DNA of 64,000 nucleotides from Urbifossiella limnaea. GTDB taxonomy: Bacteria > Planctomycetota > Planctomycetia > Gemmatales > Gemmataceae. The first letter of the stretch is position 1; each line of letters begins with the position of its first letter. The stretch covers positions 186,001 through 250,000 of the forward strand of contig NZ_CP036273.1 of NCBI RefSeq assembly GCF_007747215.1, written 5' to 3'. Positions 39,384 to 46,910 of this stretch are shown in pieces. The notes below the pieces were generated by a model, which did no database searches, was not told the DNA's origin, and was given only the letters and a program-made list of their open reading frames with translations. Made by a program: the position numbers and the translations under genes.

Positions 39384-40557
39384 TGCGATGCACTTCCGTC
39401 TGCGGCTCGCCGCCGGTGACGTGGACCGCCCCGGCGGCGTCGACGTACACGTCGACTTCGCTGCGGGCGCCGAACTCGGGCAGGTAAATCCCCGGCTCGA
39501 TGCTGAAGCACGTCCGCGGGATGATCCGCCGGTCCTCGCGCGTCTCCAGCCCGTCGATGTGCGCCCCGTTGCCGTGGACCTCCTGGCCGATGTTGTGCCC
39601 GGTCCGGTGCGTGAACTGGTCGCCGTACCCGGCCTTCTCGATCACCCCGCGCGTCGCCGCGTCGATCTCCCAGCCGAGCAGCGGCTCGCCGGCCGCGAAC
39701 GCCGCCTTCACCTTCGCGATCCCCGCGTCGCGGCCCGCGGCCACGACGTTGAAGATGTTCACGTACTTCTCCGGCACCTCGGCCCCGACGTAGGCCACGC
39801 GGGTGTAGTCGGCGTAGACGGCGCGCGGGCGGTTCATCTTCGCCCACAGGTCGATCAGCACCCAGCTGCCGGGCACGACCGGGGCGTTGGACGCGGCCGT
39901 CGTCTCGTAGTGCGGGTCGCCGCTGTGCGGGCCGACGCCGACGATCGGCGGGCTGTACGTCACCATGCCGCGCTCCGCGAAGTGCGCCATGATGCGCGCC
40001 TGCACCGCCGCCTCGGTCACGCTCCCCTTCGCGCGGATTTCCGACGCGATGAACTCGAACGCCACGTCGTAGGCGTCGCGGCAGTGGCCGGCGGCCTCGA
40101 AGTGGCTCTTCTCCTGGTCGGCGTCCCACGTCGCCTCGAACTGCTGGATCAGGTCGCCGCTCGGCACCACCTCGACGCGGTACGACTTCACCAGCTCCAC
40201 CGTGCCGGCGTCCACGCGGCCGATGTACGGGTTGGCGTTCCGCGGCGAGTACTCCATCGCCACCCGCTTGGCGCCGATCACGAGCTCGCCGACGCCCGTC
40301 TCCAGGTCTTGCCAGCGGCGGTAGACGGTTTTCGTGGTGCCGGGGAGGTGGTCGAGCGCGGCGGGCTCGATGGCGTGGACGAGTTTGAGCGGCGCCCCCT
40401 CGGCGGGGACGTAGTAGAACCAGCGGCGCGACAGCTTCTTGGCGTCCAGGTCGCAGACGCGCTGGGCGAGCACGTTGGACCCGCGGAAGTCGTACAGCAG
40501 CCAGCCGTCGAGGCCGGCGTCGCGGACGGCAGTCTGAACCGCACCCAGGTCGAACAC
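39373..40557 (-). CDS. M24-family metallopeptidase (Xaa-Pro aminopeptidase-like)
   Basis: 394 residues from a GTG with AGGAGG six bases ahead. A creatinase-like N-terminal domain, then the pita-bread M24 fold: GVGPHSGDPHYET, metal ligands in LIDLWAKM (Asp) and YADYTRVAYV (Asp), HRTGHNIGQEVHGNGAHID (His), and FSIEPGIYLPEFGARSEVD (two Glu). All five dinuclear metal ligands are present, so it should be active. It removes N-terminal residues before proline or hydrolyses related amides. Its stop abuts the family-3 repeat in rarD. Confidence 0.9.
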   Translation of the reverse strand: MFDLGAVQTAVRDAGLDGWLLYDFRGSNVLAQRVCDLDAKKLSRRWFYYVPAEGAPLKLVHAIEPAALDHLPGTTKTVYRRWQDLETGVGELVIGAKRVAMEYSPRNANPYIGRVDAGTVELVKSYRVEVVPSGDLIQQFEATWDADQEKSHFEAAGHCRDAYDVAFEFIASEIRAKGSVTEAAVQARIMAHFAERGMVTYSPPIVGVGPHSGDPHYETTAASNAPVVPGSWVLIDLWAKMNRPRAVYADYTRVAYVGAEVPEKYVNIFNVVAAGRDAGIAKVKAAFAAGEPLLGWEIDAATRGVIEKAGYGDQFTHRTGHNIGQEVHGNGAHIDGLETREDRRIIPRTCFSIEPGIYLPEFGARSEVDVYVDAAGAVHVTGGEPQTEVHRIIV

Positions 40558-40637
40558 GCGAACCCTCCTAGGCCGTGAGAGGCGGGTTTGATTTACCAGG
40601 CGCGCGCCGCCGCGGGAACGGGGAATCTCAGTGGTTT

Positions 40638-40679
40638 CGCCGCTTGCGGCGTTGCAGCGCTGCAACGCCGCAAGCGGCG
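40638..40679. repeat. Family-2 perfect 42-bp palindrome
   Basis: 21 bp (CGCCGCTTGCGGCGTTGCAGC in two 21-base halves, no loop). 14 nt past the SGNH-hydrolase stop (40694) and 81 nt upstream of the M24-peptidase start. Same arms as 37202 with a different centre (GTTGCAGCGCTGCAAC). Confidence 0.92.
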
Positions 40680-40693
40680 GAACCCAACAACCA

Positions 40694-41512
40694 TTACTTC
40701 CGCGCCAGCACCCGCCGCACCACGTCGGCGTACACGCGCAGCGTCAGCACGTTCCGCAGCTGGTAGCCGTTGCGGTCCAGCGCCGCCTCCGAGTAGTCGG
40801 CGTGCTTCGCGGGGTTGCTCGGGTGGACGCCGTCGCCGCAGATCAGCGTCGGCACCTGGTACACGTCCGCGGCGTCGGCCTTGAACTGCGGCAGGCTGCC
40901 GTCCCAGTCCGTCGGCCGGCGGCGCAGCACCTCCGCCTGGTAGTCGATGACCGGCAGCCCGTGGACGGCGGCGATGCGGCGCTGGACGTCGGCGAACGCC
41001 CGCGACTTCTCCAGCATGCCGCTCCGCGGCGGGATCGTGGTGAGGATCACCACCGTGCCGTTCTTCAGGCACCGCTCCACGACGGCACGCGTCTTCGCCT
41101 CGTACGCCTTGGCGTCGAGGCGGGTGAGGTCGTTGGTGCCGAACATGAGCACCGCGGCCTCGGGGTTCAGCTTCTTCAGCCACGCGGCGACGTTCTCGTC
41201 GGCCCACTGGCTAGTCTGCCCGCTCTGGCTGCCGTACTCGGGGCCGCGCCACTTCCGCCAGCAGTCGGCCTGGAGGTGACCGCGGACGGTGGCCAGTGCC
41301 GTGCCGTCGTCGCCGGCCAGTTTGGCGTTCTGAAGTGGCGACCAGAACGCGGCGGTGGCGGTGATGGAGTCGCCGAACAGCGCCAGCGTGCCGGGGGTGC
41401 CCGTGAACTTGGAATGCACGTCGCGCATCGGCGCGACCCAGGCGGGCTCGGCGGCCGGCTGCGCGGCGAGCGCGGCGGCGAGGAGCGGGACGCAGAGCGC
41501 GGCGCGGAGCAT
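40694..41512 (-). CDS. Exported SGNH/GDSL-family hydrolase
   Basis: 272 residues. A signal peptide (MLRAALCVPLLAAALAAQPA) precedes the SGNH core: LALFGDSITA (catalytic Ser, block I), block III VLMFGTNDLTR (Gly-Asn), and block V CGDGVHPSN with Asp and His. It is a periplasmic/surface esterase or glycan deacetylase-like enzyme; the substrate is unknown. The family-2 palindrome follows its stop. It is divergent from the small membrane protein at 41624. Confidence 0.85.
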   Translation of the reverse strand: MLRAALCVPLLAAALAAQPAAEPAWVAPMRDVHSKFTGTPGTLALFGDSITATAAFWSPLQNAKLAGDDGTALATVRGHLQADCWRKWRGPEYGSQSGQTSQWADENVAAWLKKLNPEAAVLMFGTNDLTRLDAKAYEAKTRAVVERCLKNGTVVILTTIPPRSGMLEKSRAFADVQRRIAAVHGLPVIDYQAEVLRRRPTDWDGSLPQFKADAADVYQVPTLICGDGVHPSNPAKHADYSEAALDRNGYQLRNVLTLRVYADVVRRVLARK

Positions 41513-41570
41513 GGCGGACCTCGGGGACGGACCGGGCGGCGATATTCTGCCACCCGCGACCGCCGGCGGG

Positions 41571-41576
41571 TAGAAT
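41571..41576 (+). promoter_or_regulatory. TAGAAT -10-like box
   Basis: TAGAATC 47 nt upstream of the GTG at 41624, with GAGGAG as ribosome-binding site. The same string precedes the genes at 14824 and 42118. No good -35 is visible. Confidence 0.4.
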
Positions 41577-41623
41577 CTTCCCGCGACGGCGGCGAACCCC
41601 CCTACACCCCCGAGGAGCCACCC

Positions 41624-42064
41624 GTGAGCCCGAACCCGCTGCCCGAGTTCCGCTCGAACCAGTACGAATTCAACGACGAGCAGAACCGCACCATCGGCGC
41701 CCTGTCCGACGGCATGCGCACCGCCGCCACGCTGGTGCAACTGCTCGGCGTGGCGCTGCTCGTGTTCGCCGGCCTGGCCGCCTACCAGGCCATCAAGGTG
41801 GATGGGACCAACTGGGGGCCGGCGGCCGGGCTCGCGGCGGCGACGCTGTTCGTGCTGACGGTCGGCTTCTGGACCGGCTCCGCGGCCCACTCGTTCCGCC
41901 GCATCACCGAGACGAAGAACGAGGACATCTGGCACCTGATGAACGCCCTGGAGAGCCTCCGCGGCATGTACGGCCTCCTCCGCGGCGTCGTCATGCTGTG
42001 CCTGTTCCTCACCGTGGTCGGCATCGGGCTGGCGGCGTTCGCCGCGTTCAGCCGAGGCGGCTGA
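41624..42064 (+). CDS. Small two-helix membrane protein
   Basis: 146 residues from GTG. Two hydrophobic segments (LVQLLGVALLVFAGLAAYQA and GVVMLCLFLTVVGIGLAAFA) flank a soluble segment with FWTGSAAHSFRRITETKNED. A polar N-terminus with EFRSNQYEFNDEQNRTIGAL. No family recognised. The gene at 42118 follows on the same strand with its own TAGAAT box. Confidence 0.55.
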   Translation: MSPNPLPEFRSNQYEFNDEQNRTIGALSDGMRTAATLVQLLGVALLVFAGLAAYQAIKVDGTNWGPAAGLAAATLFVLTVGFWTGSAAHSFRRITETKNEDIWHLMNALESLRGMYGLLRGVVMLCLFLTVVGIGLAAFAAFSRGG

Positions 42065-42080
42065 ACGGCCCGCGTGTGGA

Positions 42081-42086
42081 TAGAAT
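42081..42086 (+). promoter_or_regulatory. TAGAAT -10-like box
   Basis: TAGAATC 31 nt upstream of the ATG at 42118, in the 53-bp gap after the small membrane protein. Third exact TAGAATC in the window. Confidence 0.4.
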
Positions 42087-42117
42087 CCCTCCGGTCCACC
42101 TCCCGGAGCTCCTCCTC

Positions 42118-43563
42118 ATGACCCGACTCGTCTCGGCCGCGCTCGTGCTGGTCGGCGCCGCGGCGGCGGCCGCCCAGCCGCCGGCCGGCCCCTTCGACCG
42201 CTTCCTGCCGTACGTCCCGCCCGACGCCAACGTCCTCGTCCTCGTGGACGTGAAGGCCGCCTACGACAGCCCCATCGGCAAGACGGAGAAGTGGGCCGAC
42301 GAGTACAAGAGCCGGTACCAGTCCGGCGTCGGGTTCGTCGCCCCGTACTCGACCGCGGTCGTCATCGGGTCGCAGGTCAACCTCACCACCATGACCCGCG
42401 ACCACCAGGTCGGCATCGTCGGCGTGCCGACCCAGCTGCCGATCAAGACGCTGGCCGAGCGCGACGGCGGCACCGCCACCGAGATCGCCGGCCGGCCGTT
42501 CGCCCTGTCGCCGCGCGACGTGTACACCACCTCGCTGTCGGTGCCCGCCACCGTGGCACTGTACCCGGCCGACCGCCAGGCCGCGGCCCGCTGGTCGCGC
42601 CACGCCGCCGGCGCGCAGAAGGGCGCGAACCTGTCGCCGTACCTCACCGCCGCCGCGGCCGCCGCCCCGGGCAAGGCCGTCACCGTCGCGGTCGATCTGA
42701 CCGAGTCGCAGGACCCGACGCTGCTGCGGCTCGGCCTCGCGGTGAGCCCGGCGGTCGTGAACGCGAAGCTGAGCCCCGACGAGGTGGCCGGCCTCGCGCG
42801 GTTCCTCGCCACCGCGAAGGGGCTGACGTTCACCGCCACGGCCGGCGACGCCATCACCGGCAGCGTGCGGATCGACTTCGCCGCGGTCGCCGTGTCCTAC
42901 CCGTCGGTGATGAAGCCGCTGTTCGTGGAGCTACTCGACCAGTTCGGGGTCGCCATCCCCGGCGTCAGCAGTTGGGACGTGAAGGTCGAGCAGCGGTCGG
43001 TGACGTTCACGGGGCCGCTCACGCCGGCCGACCTGAGCCGCGTGCTGTCGCTGTTCGCGTTCCCCGGCACCGCGTCCGAGGACGACACGCTGAAGGCGGG
43101 CGAGCTGTCGCCGGGCGCGACGCAGCGCTACTTCGCGGCGACGAACACGATCCTGGGCGACCTGCGGAGGCAGAAGAACAGCAAGGACTACAACAAGATG
43201 GCGACGTGGCACGACAAGGCGGCCGAGCAGCTGTACCACCTCAACCGCACGGGCGTGGACCCGCTGGCGCTGAAGGTGGCGGACGACGCCGGCCGGCGGC
43301 TGAAGGCGCTGAGCCTGAGCCTCCGCGGGGTGCCGATCGACACCAAGGCGCTGGACGCGTCGTCCTACTACACGTACTCGACGAACGGCTGGGGCTGGTG
43401 GCGGTCGACGTCGTACAACACGAACATCCCGCAGGTGCAGGGCCAGATCGCGCGGGTGGTGGCGAACGACGAGAAGACGCGGCTGTCCACGTGGGCGCAG
43501 ATCGACCAGATGATGGCGGACGTCGGCCGCCAGCTGGGGGACAAGTACAAGCTGCAATTCTGA
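42118..43563 (+). CDS. Exported hypothetical protein
   Basis: 481 residues with a signal peptide (TRLVSAALVLVGAAAAAAQP). The mature part has two alpha/beta-looking halves: PYVPPDANVLVLVDVKAAYD with SQVNLTTMTRDHQVGIVGV, and later KAVTVAVDLTESQDPTLLRL. The C-terminal 100 residues are tyrosine- and asparagine-rich (YYTYSTNGWGWWRSTSYNTN). No family recognised; similar secreted proteins of 450-500 residues are numerous in Gemmata-like genomes. Confidence 0.6.
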   Translation: MTRLVSAALVLVGAAAAAAQPPAGPFDRFLPYVPPDANVLVLVDVKAAYDSPIGKTEKWADEYKSRYQSGVGFVAPYSTAVVIGSQVNLTTMTRDHQVGIVGVPTQLPIKTLAERDGGTATEIAGRPFALSPRDVYTTSLSVPATVALYPADRQAAARWSRHAAGAQKGANLSPYLTAAAAAAPGKAVTVAVDLTESQDPTLLRLGLAVSPAVVNAKLSPDEVAGLARFLATAKGLTFTATAGDAITGSVRIDFAAVAVSYPSVMKPLFVELLDQFGVAIPGVSSWDVKVEQRSVTFTGPLTPADLSRVLSLFAFPGTASEDDTLKAGELSPGATQRYFAATNTILGDLRRQKNSKDYNKMATWHDKAAEQLYHLNRTGVDPLALKVADDAGRRLKALSLSLRGVPIDTKALDASSYYTYSTNGWGWWRSTSYNTNIPQVQGQIARVVANDEKTRLSTWAQIDQMMADVGRQLGDKYKLQF

Positions 43564-43571
43564 GTGTTCTT

Positions 43572-43618
43572 CGCCGCGGCGGCGTTGCGGCGTCCGCGCT
43601 GCATCGCCGCTCGCGGCG
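43572..43618. repeat. Imperfect CGCCGCKCGCGGCG palindrome between convergent stops
   Basis: Left CGCCGCGGCGGCG (43572-43584) and right CGCCGCTCGCGGCG (43605-43618) pair with one bulged base. Eight bases after the exported-protein stop and directly against the metallo-beta-lactamase-fold gene stop (43619). A degenerate family-2 element. Confidence 0.5.
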
Positions 43619-44398
43619 TCACTTCTTCTTGGGCGCCGCCTCGGCCTTCTTCCACCCGAGCAGCACCACCGTCGGCGCCTCGGGCGCCTTCGCGTCCACC
43701 GGGATCACCAGCTCGTTCGTGTCCGTCGTGCGGCGGACCGTCTTGAACTCGCCGAGGAACTCCTCCGGCCCCGCCAGGTCGTCGAACCCGGGCACGCCGT
43801 AGTGCATCGGCACCACGAACCGCTTCGGCCGGAGCTGGTCCACCACCTTCTTCGCCTGCTCGCCGTTGATCGTGTAGATGCCGCCGACCGGGACCATCAG
43901 CACGTCCACCGGCCCGATCGCCTTCGCCTGGTCGGGGGACAGCTCGTGCCCCAGGTCGCCGAGGTGGCAGAACACCAGCCCGTCGGCCTCCACGACCCAC
44001 GCGGCGTTCTTGCCGCGGGTCATGCCCGTCGTCGTGTCGTGGTACGTGGCCACGGTGCGGACGCGGGTGCCCTTCACCTTCTCGTCCACGCGCGCCCAGT
44101 CGGTCTTCTTGCCGTCGGGGCTGGTGGTGACGCCGAGGAAGACGCGGCCCTTCTCGCCGAGGACTTCGGGCTGGGCGTGGTCGTTGTGCGGGTGGCTGAC
44201 GAGGCAGACGTCGGCGTTGACGCGCGGCGTGCCGAACGCGGGGATGGCGTGCGGGTCGAACACGACCAGCTGCTTGCCGCTGGTCTCGAGCTGGAAGAAG
44301 GACTGCCCGTACCAGCGGAGGGTGACCGCGGCCGGCTCCTGGGCCGCGGCCGCCGGGAGGAGCGCGAGCAGCGCGAGGAGCGCGACGGGGCGGGGCAT
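43619..44398 (-). CDS. Exported metallo-beta-lactamase-fold hydrolase (UPF0173-like)
   Basis: 259 residues. A signal peptide (MPRPVALLALLALLPAAAAQ) then the MBL fold: VSHPHNDHAQ (HxHxDH, His69/71/74), CHLGDLGHELS and PMHYGV. It is the short UPF0173-type with no obvious second metal cluster change. A periplasmic hydrolase of unknown substrate, perhaps a nucleotide or lactone. The lysine-rich tail KKAEAAPKKK is unusual for the family. It lies 29 nt downstream of the HD-GYP gene and is probably co-transcribed with it. Confidence 0.8.
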   Translation of the reverse strand: MPRPVALLALLALLPAAAAQEPAAVTLRWYGQSFFQLETSGKQLVVFDPHAIPAFGTPRVNADVCLVSHPHNDHAQPEVLGEKGRVFLGVTTSPDGKKTDWARVDEKVKGTRVRTVATYHDTTTGMTRGKNAAWVVEADGLVFCHLGDLGHELSPDQAKAIGPVDVLMVPVGGIYTINGEQAKKVVDQLRPKRFVVPMHYGVPGFDDLAGPEEFLGEFKTVRRTTDTNELVIPVDAKAPEAPTVVLLGWKKAEAAPKKK

Positions 44399-44427
44399 GC
44401 GGCGGTCTCCGGGGGGCCGGAGGTATC

Positions 44428-46029
44428 CTACGAGCTCGCCCGCACCGGGAACGGCGTCTGGCTGGCGGCGTCGGCCGCGCCGGCCCGTAGCGTGGGGACG
44501 AACTCGGAGCCCGCGTCCGACGTCGGCAGCTCCTCCTTCATCACCTGGACGACCGCCTCGCGGATCGCCAGGAACGCCTCGGCGCACGCCGGGTCGAACT
44601 GCCGGCCGGCCTGCTTCTCCACCTCCGCGAACGCCGCCTTCGCCGGCTTCCCCTTCCGCCCCTCGTGGTACGGCCGGTCCGAGGTCATGGCGTCGAACGC
44701 GTCGGCCACCGCCACGATCCGCGCGAGCAGCGGGATTTCCTCGCCGGTCATGCGGTCCGGGTAGCCGGTGCCGTCCCACCGCTCGTGGTGGTTCCGCACG
44801 ATCGGCAGGATCGACTTCAGCTCGGGGATCGTCGACAGGATCTCGGCGCCCTTCGTGGTGTGCGTCTGCATCGCGGCGAACTCGACCGCGGTCAGCCGGC
44901 CGGGCTTGCGCAGGATGGCGTCGTCGATGCCGATCTTGCCGATGTCGTGCAGCGGCGTGCCGAGCTTCACCAGCTGCAGTTGGTCGTCGGGCAACTCCAG
45001 CTGCCGCGCCAGCAGCGTGGCGTACCGGGTGACGCGGCGGGTGTGGCCGCCGGTGTAGTCGTCGCGCAGCTCGACGGCCTGCGCCAGGATCGTGATCGTC
45101 TTGAGGAAGAACTCCTGCTGCTTGCGGAACAGCTGGGCACTCTCGATGGCCGCGCTCACGTGCGCCGCCAGGGCGTCGGCCAGGAACAGGTCGTCCTCGG
45201 TGAACGGGTTCTGCATCAACCCGCGGTCGAGGTGGAGGACGCCGAGCCGGCGGCGCGGCGTTCGCAGCAGCACGCACAGCACGCTGGTCATGGCCCCGGC
45301 GTACATGCTCTCGGTGACCGGGCTGTCGTCGCCCTGGCTGAGCGCCCCGTACAGCAGCGACTCGCCCTTGGAGAACACGCGGGCGGTGAGCTTCTTCGAG
45401 TAGTGGAACCGGCCGTGCGGCTCGCCGTGGCCGACGGCCAGCGCCCGCAGCTTGAACGCCGGCTCGGGCCCCTCGCCCTCGGCGAGCACGATCGCCCCGC
45501 GCTGCGCGTCCAGCACGCTGACGGCGTCGTTGAGGATGTTGTCGAGGAGCTGGTCCTCGTTCTGCGTGTGGGCGGCGTGGTGCCCGGCGCGGAGCAGCGC
45601 CCGCAACTGGTCGCCGGCGCGCGGCAGCGAGTCGCGGGTGAAGGCGATGCGGTCCAGCCCGACGTCGTAGTCGCTCGGCACGGCGGCGACGACGTGCTGG
45701 TTCGACGGCGGCCCGTCGGCGGTGGCCTCGTCCGGCTCGACCATCACGGCGACCTTGCCGAACTGGACGATGTCGCGCGGCCGCAGCGGCTGCTCCCCGG
45801 GGCCGACGCGGACGCCGTTGACGTAGGTACCGTTAGTGCTTTCGAGGTCGCGGACGTGCCAGGCGCCGTCGACGAGGCGGACTTCGGCGTGCCGGCGGCT
45901 GACGGAGCTGTCGTCGAGGACGATTTCGAGCGAGGCGAGCCGACCGGCGCGGAGGATGGTGGGGGACTCCCAGAGCCGGCCCTTCACTTCGCCGCTAATG
46001 CCACGCAGCCGGATTGTGGTCCGCTTCAC
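44428..46029 (-). CDS. FHA-GAF-HD-GYP signalling protein
   Basis: 533 residues. An N-terminal FHA domain (SSVSRRHAEVR, DLESTNGTYVNG) for phosphothreonine binding; a GAF sensor (about 150-310, LVLLRTPRRRLGVLHLDRGL); then an HD-GYP c-di-GMP phosphodiesterase with TPLHDIGKIGIDD (HD) and HHERWDGTGYPD (GYP). It would link a Ser/Thr kinase signal to c-di-GMP turnover or, in its absence, act as an HD hydrolase. The catalytic metal ligands look intact. It is divergent from the small RNA candidate at 46368. Confidence 0.92.
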   Translation of the reverse strand: MKRTTIRLRGISGEVKGRLWESPTILRAGRLASLEIVLDDSSVSRRHAEVRLVDGAWHVRDLESTNGTYVNGVRVGPGEQPLRPRDIVQFGKVAVMVEPDEATADGPPSNQHVVAAVPSDYDVGLDRIAFTRDSLPRAGDQLRALLRAGHHAAHTQNEDQLLDNILNDAVSVLDAQRGAIVLAEGEGPEPAFKLRALAVGHGEPHGRFHYSKKLTARVFSKGESLLYGALSQGDDSPVTESMYAGAMTSVLCVLLRTPRRRLGVLHLDRGLMQNPFTEDDLFLADALAAHVSAAIESAQLFRKQQEFFLKTITILAQAVELRDDYTGGHTRRVTRYATLLARQLELPDDQLQLVKLGTPLHDIGKIGIDDAILRKPGRLTAVEFAAMQTHTTKGAEILSTIPELKSILPIVRNHHERWDGTGYPDRMTGEEIPLLARIVAVADAFDAMTSDRPYHEGRKGKPAKAAFAEVEKQAGRQFDPACAEAFLAIREAVVQVMKEELPTSDAGSEFVPTLRAGAADAASQTPFPVRASS

Positions 46030-46331
46030 ATCCGCCTCCGTCGTCCGGCGAGTCTACCAGACGTGACGACCCGATCCAGGGAGTGCGGGTCGGATCAAAT
46101 CTATCACGAATACCGACGGAGTGAGCGGGTCGGAGTTCTGTTTCTGAGAGTTTTTCTGCGGCGCGAGGGGGATTGTGACCAGAACCGATCCGGTGCACGA
46201 AGGTTCGCCCGAATCCGACCGCGACTGTGCTGCACAAAACTGCGCGGTCGCAGGTGCTGCCGCAAAAAGGGTTTAGCAGGTGCAACGACTCACCGACGGC
46301 GGTGGCACCGACGAAAAGCGTGGGATGGTGG

Positions 46332-46361
46332 TTGACAACGGGGGTGGCTGTCGAGTACAGT
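46332..46361 (+). promoter_or_regulatory. Sigma-70-like promoter of the small-RNA candidate
   Basis: TTGACA at 46332-46337 and TACAGT at 46356-46361, spacing 18 nt. The -35 is a perfect consensus, rare in this window. The expected start is near 46368. No start codon with a Shine-Dalgarno follows. Confidence 0.55.
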
Positions 46362-46367
46362 TCTAAT

Positions 46368-46434
46368 GTCCCGCCGGTGTGGCGGTCGGTGAATGGGCGA
46401 CACCGACCGAAACCCGGCGGGATTTTTCGTTTTT
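46368..46434 (+). ncRNA. Candidate small structured RNA (~65 nt)
   Basis: Immediately after the promoter lie nested stems: an outer CCCGCCGG (46370-46377) with CCGGCGGG (46414-46421) and a perfect inner hairpin CGGTCGGTG (46383-46391) with CACCGACCG (46401-46409) around a 9-nt loop. A T-tract, ATTTTTCGTTTTT (46422-46434), follows directly. Promoter, double hairpin and T-run with no ORF suggest a free-standing small RNA, or a terminator-attenuator with nothing on the plus strand to attenuate. On the minus strand the hairpin is not followed by Ts, so it does not serve the gene at 46467. Confidence 0.5.
46370..46434 (+). terminator. Rho-independent terminator of the small-RNA unit
   Basis: GC-rich nested stem (46370-46421) plus the T-run 46422-46434, the only clear standard intrinsic terminator I found in the window. 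Confidence 0.6.
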
Positions 46435-46466
46435 ACGGCCGATCGGCCGTGTGACCCAGCAACAAC

Positions 46467-46859
46467 TTACGATTTGGCGTGCCGACACCAGCACCACGTT
46501 GACGCCTGCGCACCAGCGGCGAGATAGCCGACTGCCGCCACCAATCCCCACGGACCAATTCGCGCCAGCCAGCACGCGCCACCCACCGCGTGAGCTGCTG
46601 CGACGACAACTGCCACCCACCCGGCGAACGGGCGGCGCCACGTCACGACGACGGCCGACAGCACCGCGAACCAGCCGACGGCGCTCGCGACGAACAGCCA
46701 GGGGCCGCGTGCGAGGAGCGGGTAGGCGACGGGGTTCGCTTCTAAGGCTGAACCGTACTCGCCGCCCCAATACTGCGCCGGTTGCCCGGCGAGGGTGAGG
46801 GCGACATCGCCGGCGTAGAGTGCCGCGGCCGGTGCGAGGAGCCACAGCCGCGACCTCAT
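46467..46859 (-). CDS. Small four-helix integral membrane protein
   Basis: 130 residues with four hydrophobic segments (ALYAGDVALTLAGQPAQ region, FVASAVGWFAVLSAVVVTW, VAVVVAAAHAVGGACWL, LVAAVGYLAAGAQAS). Similar in look to DUF5658-type proteins, which share the early 'D.LTL' and 'NP.A' (EANPVAYPLL) elements. No function known. It lies upstream of nothing else on its strand; its start is 51 nt from the cytochrome-WD40 stop. Confidence 0.6.
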   Translation of the reverse strand: MRSRLWLLAPAAALYAGDVALTLAGQPAQYWGGEYGSALEANPVAYPLLARGPWLFVASAVGWFAVLSAVVVTWRRPFAGWVAVVVAAAHAVGGACWLARIGPWGLVAAVGYLAAGAQASTWCWCRHAKS

Positions 46860-46910
46860 CGGCGGTCCTCCACGATTCCAGGGGACGCGGCAACGGCTCG
46901 CAGGACCGCG

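Larger units (their letters stand above)
46030..46466. other. 437-bp intergenic region with a divergent RNA unit
   Basis: 46030-46130 should hold the promoter of the leftward FHA-GAF-HD-GYP gene. 46130-46330 is lower in GC, with short dyads (GACCGCG/CGCGGTC around 46218-46255), and no good ORF on either strand. 46332-46434 holds the promoter-hairpin-terminator unit listed next. Confidence 0.55.

Noticed and set aside
45995-46285. 96-residue minus-strand ORF upstream of the HD-GYP gene
   Set aside because: Overlaps the HD-GYP start, has no ribosome-binding site, and the composition does not look coding.
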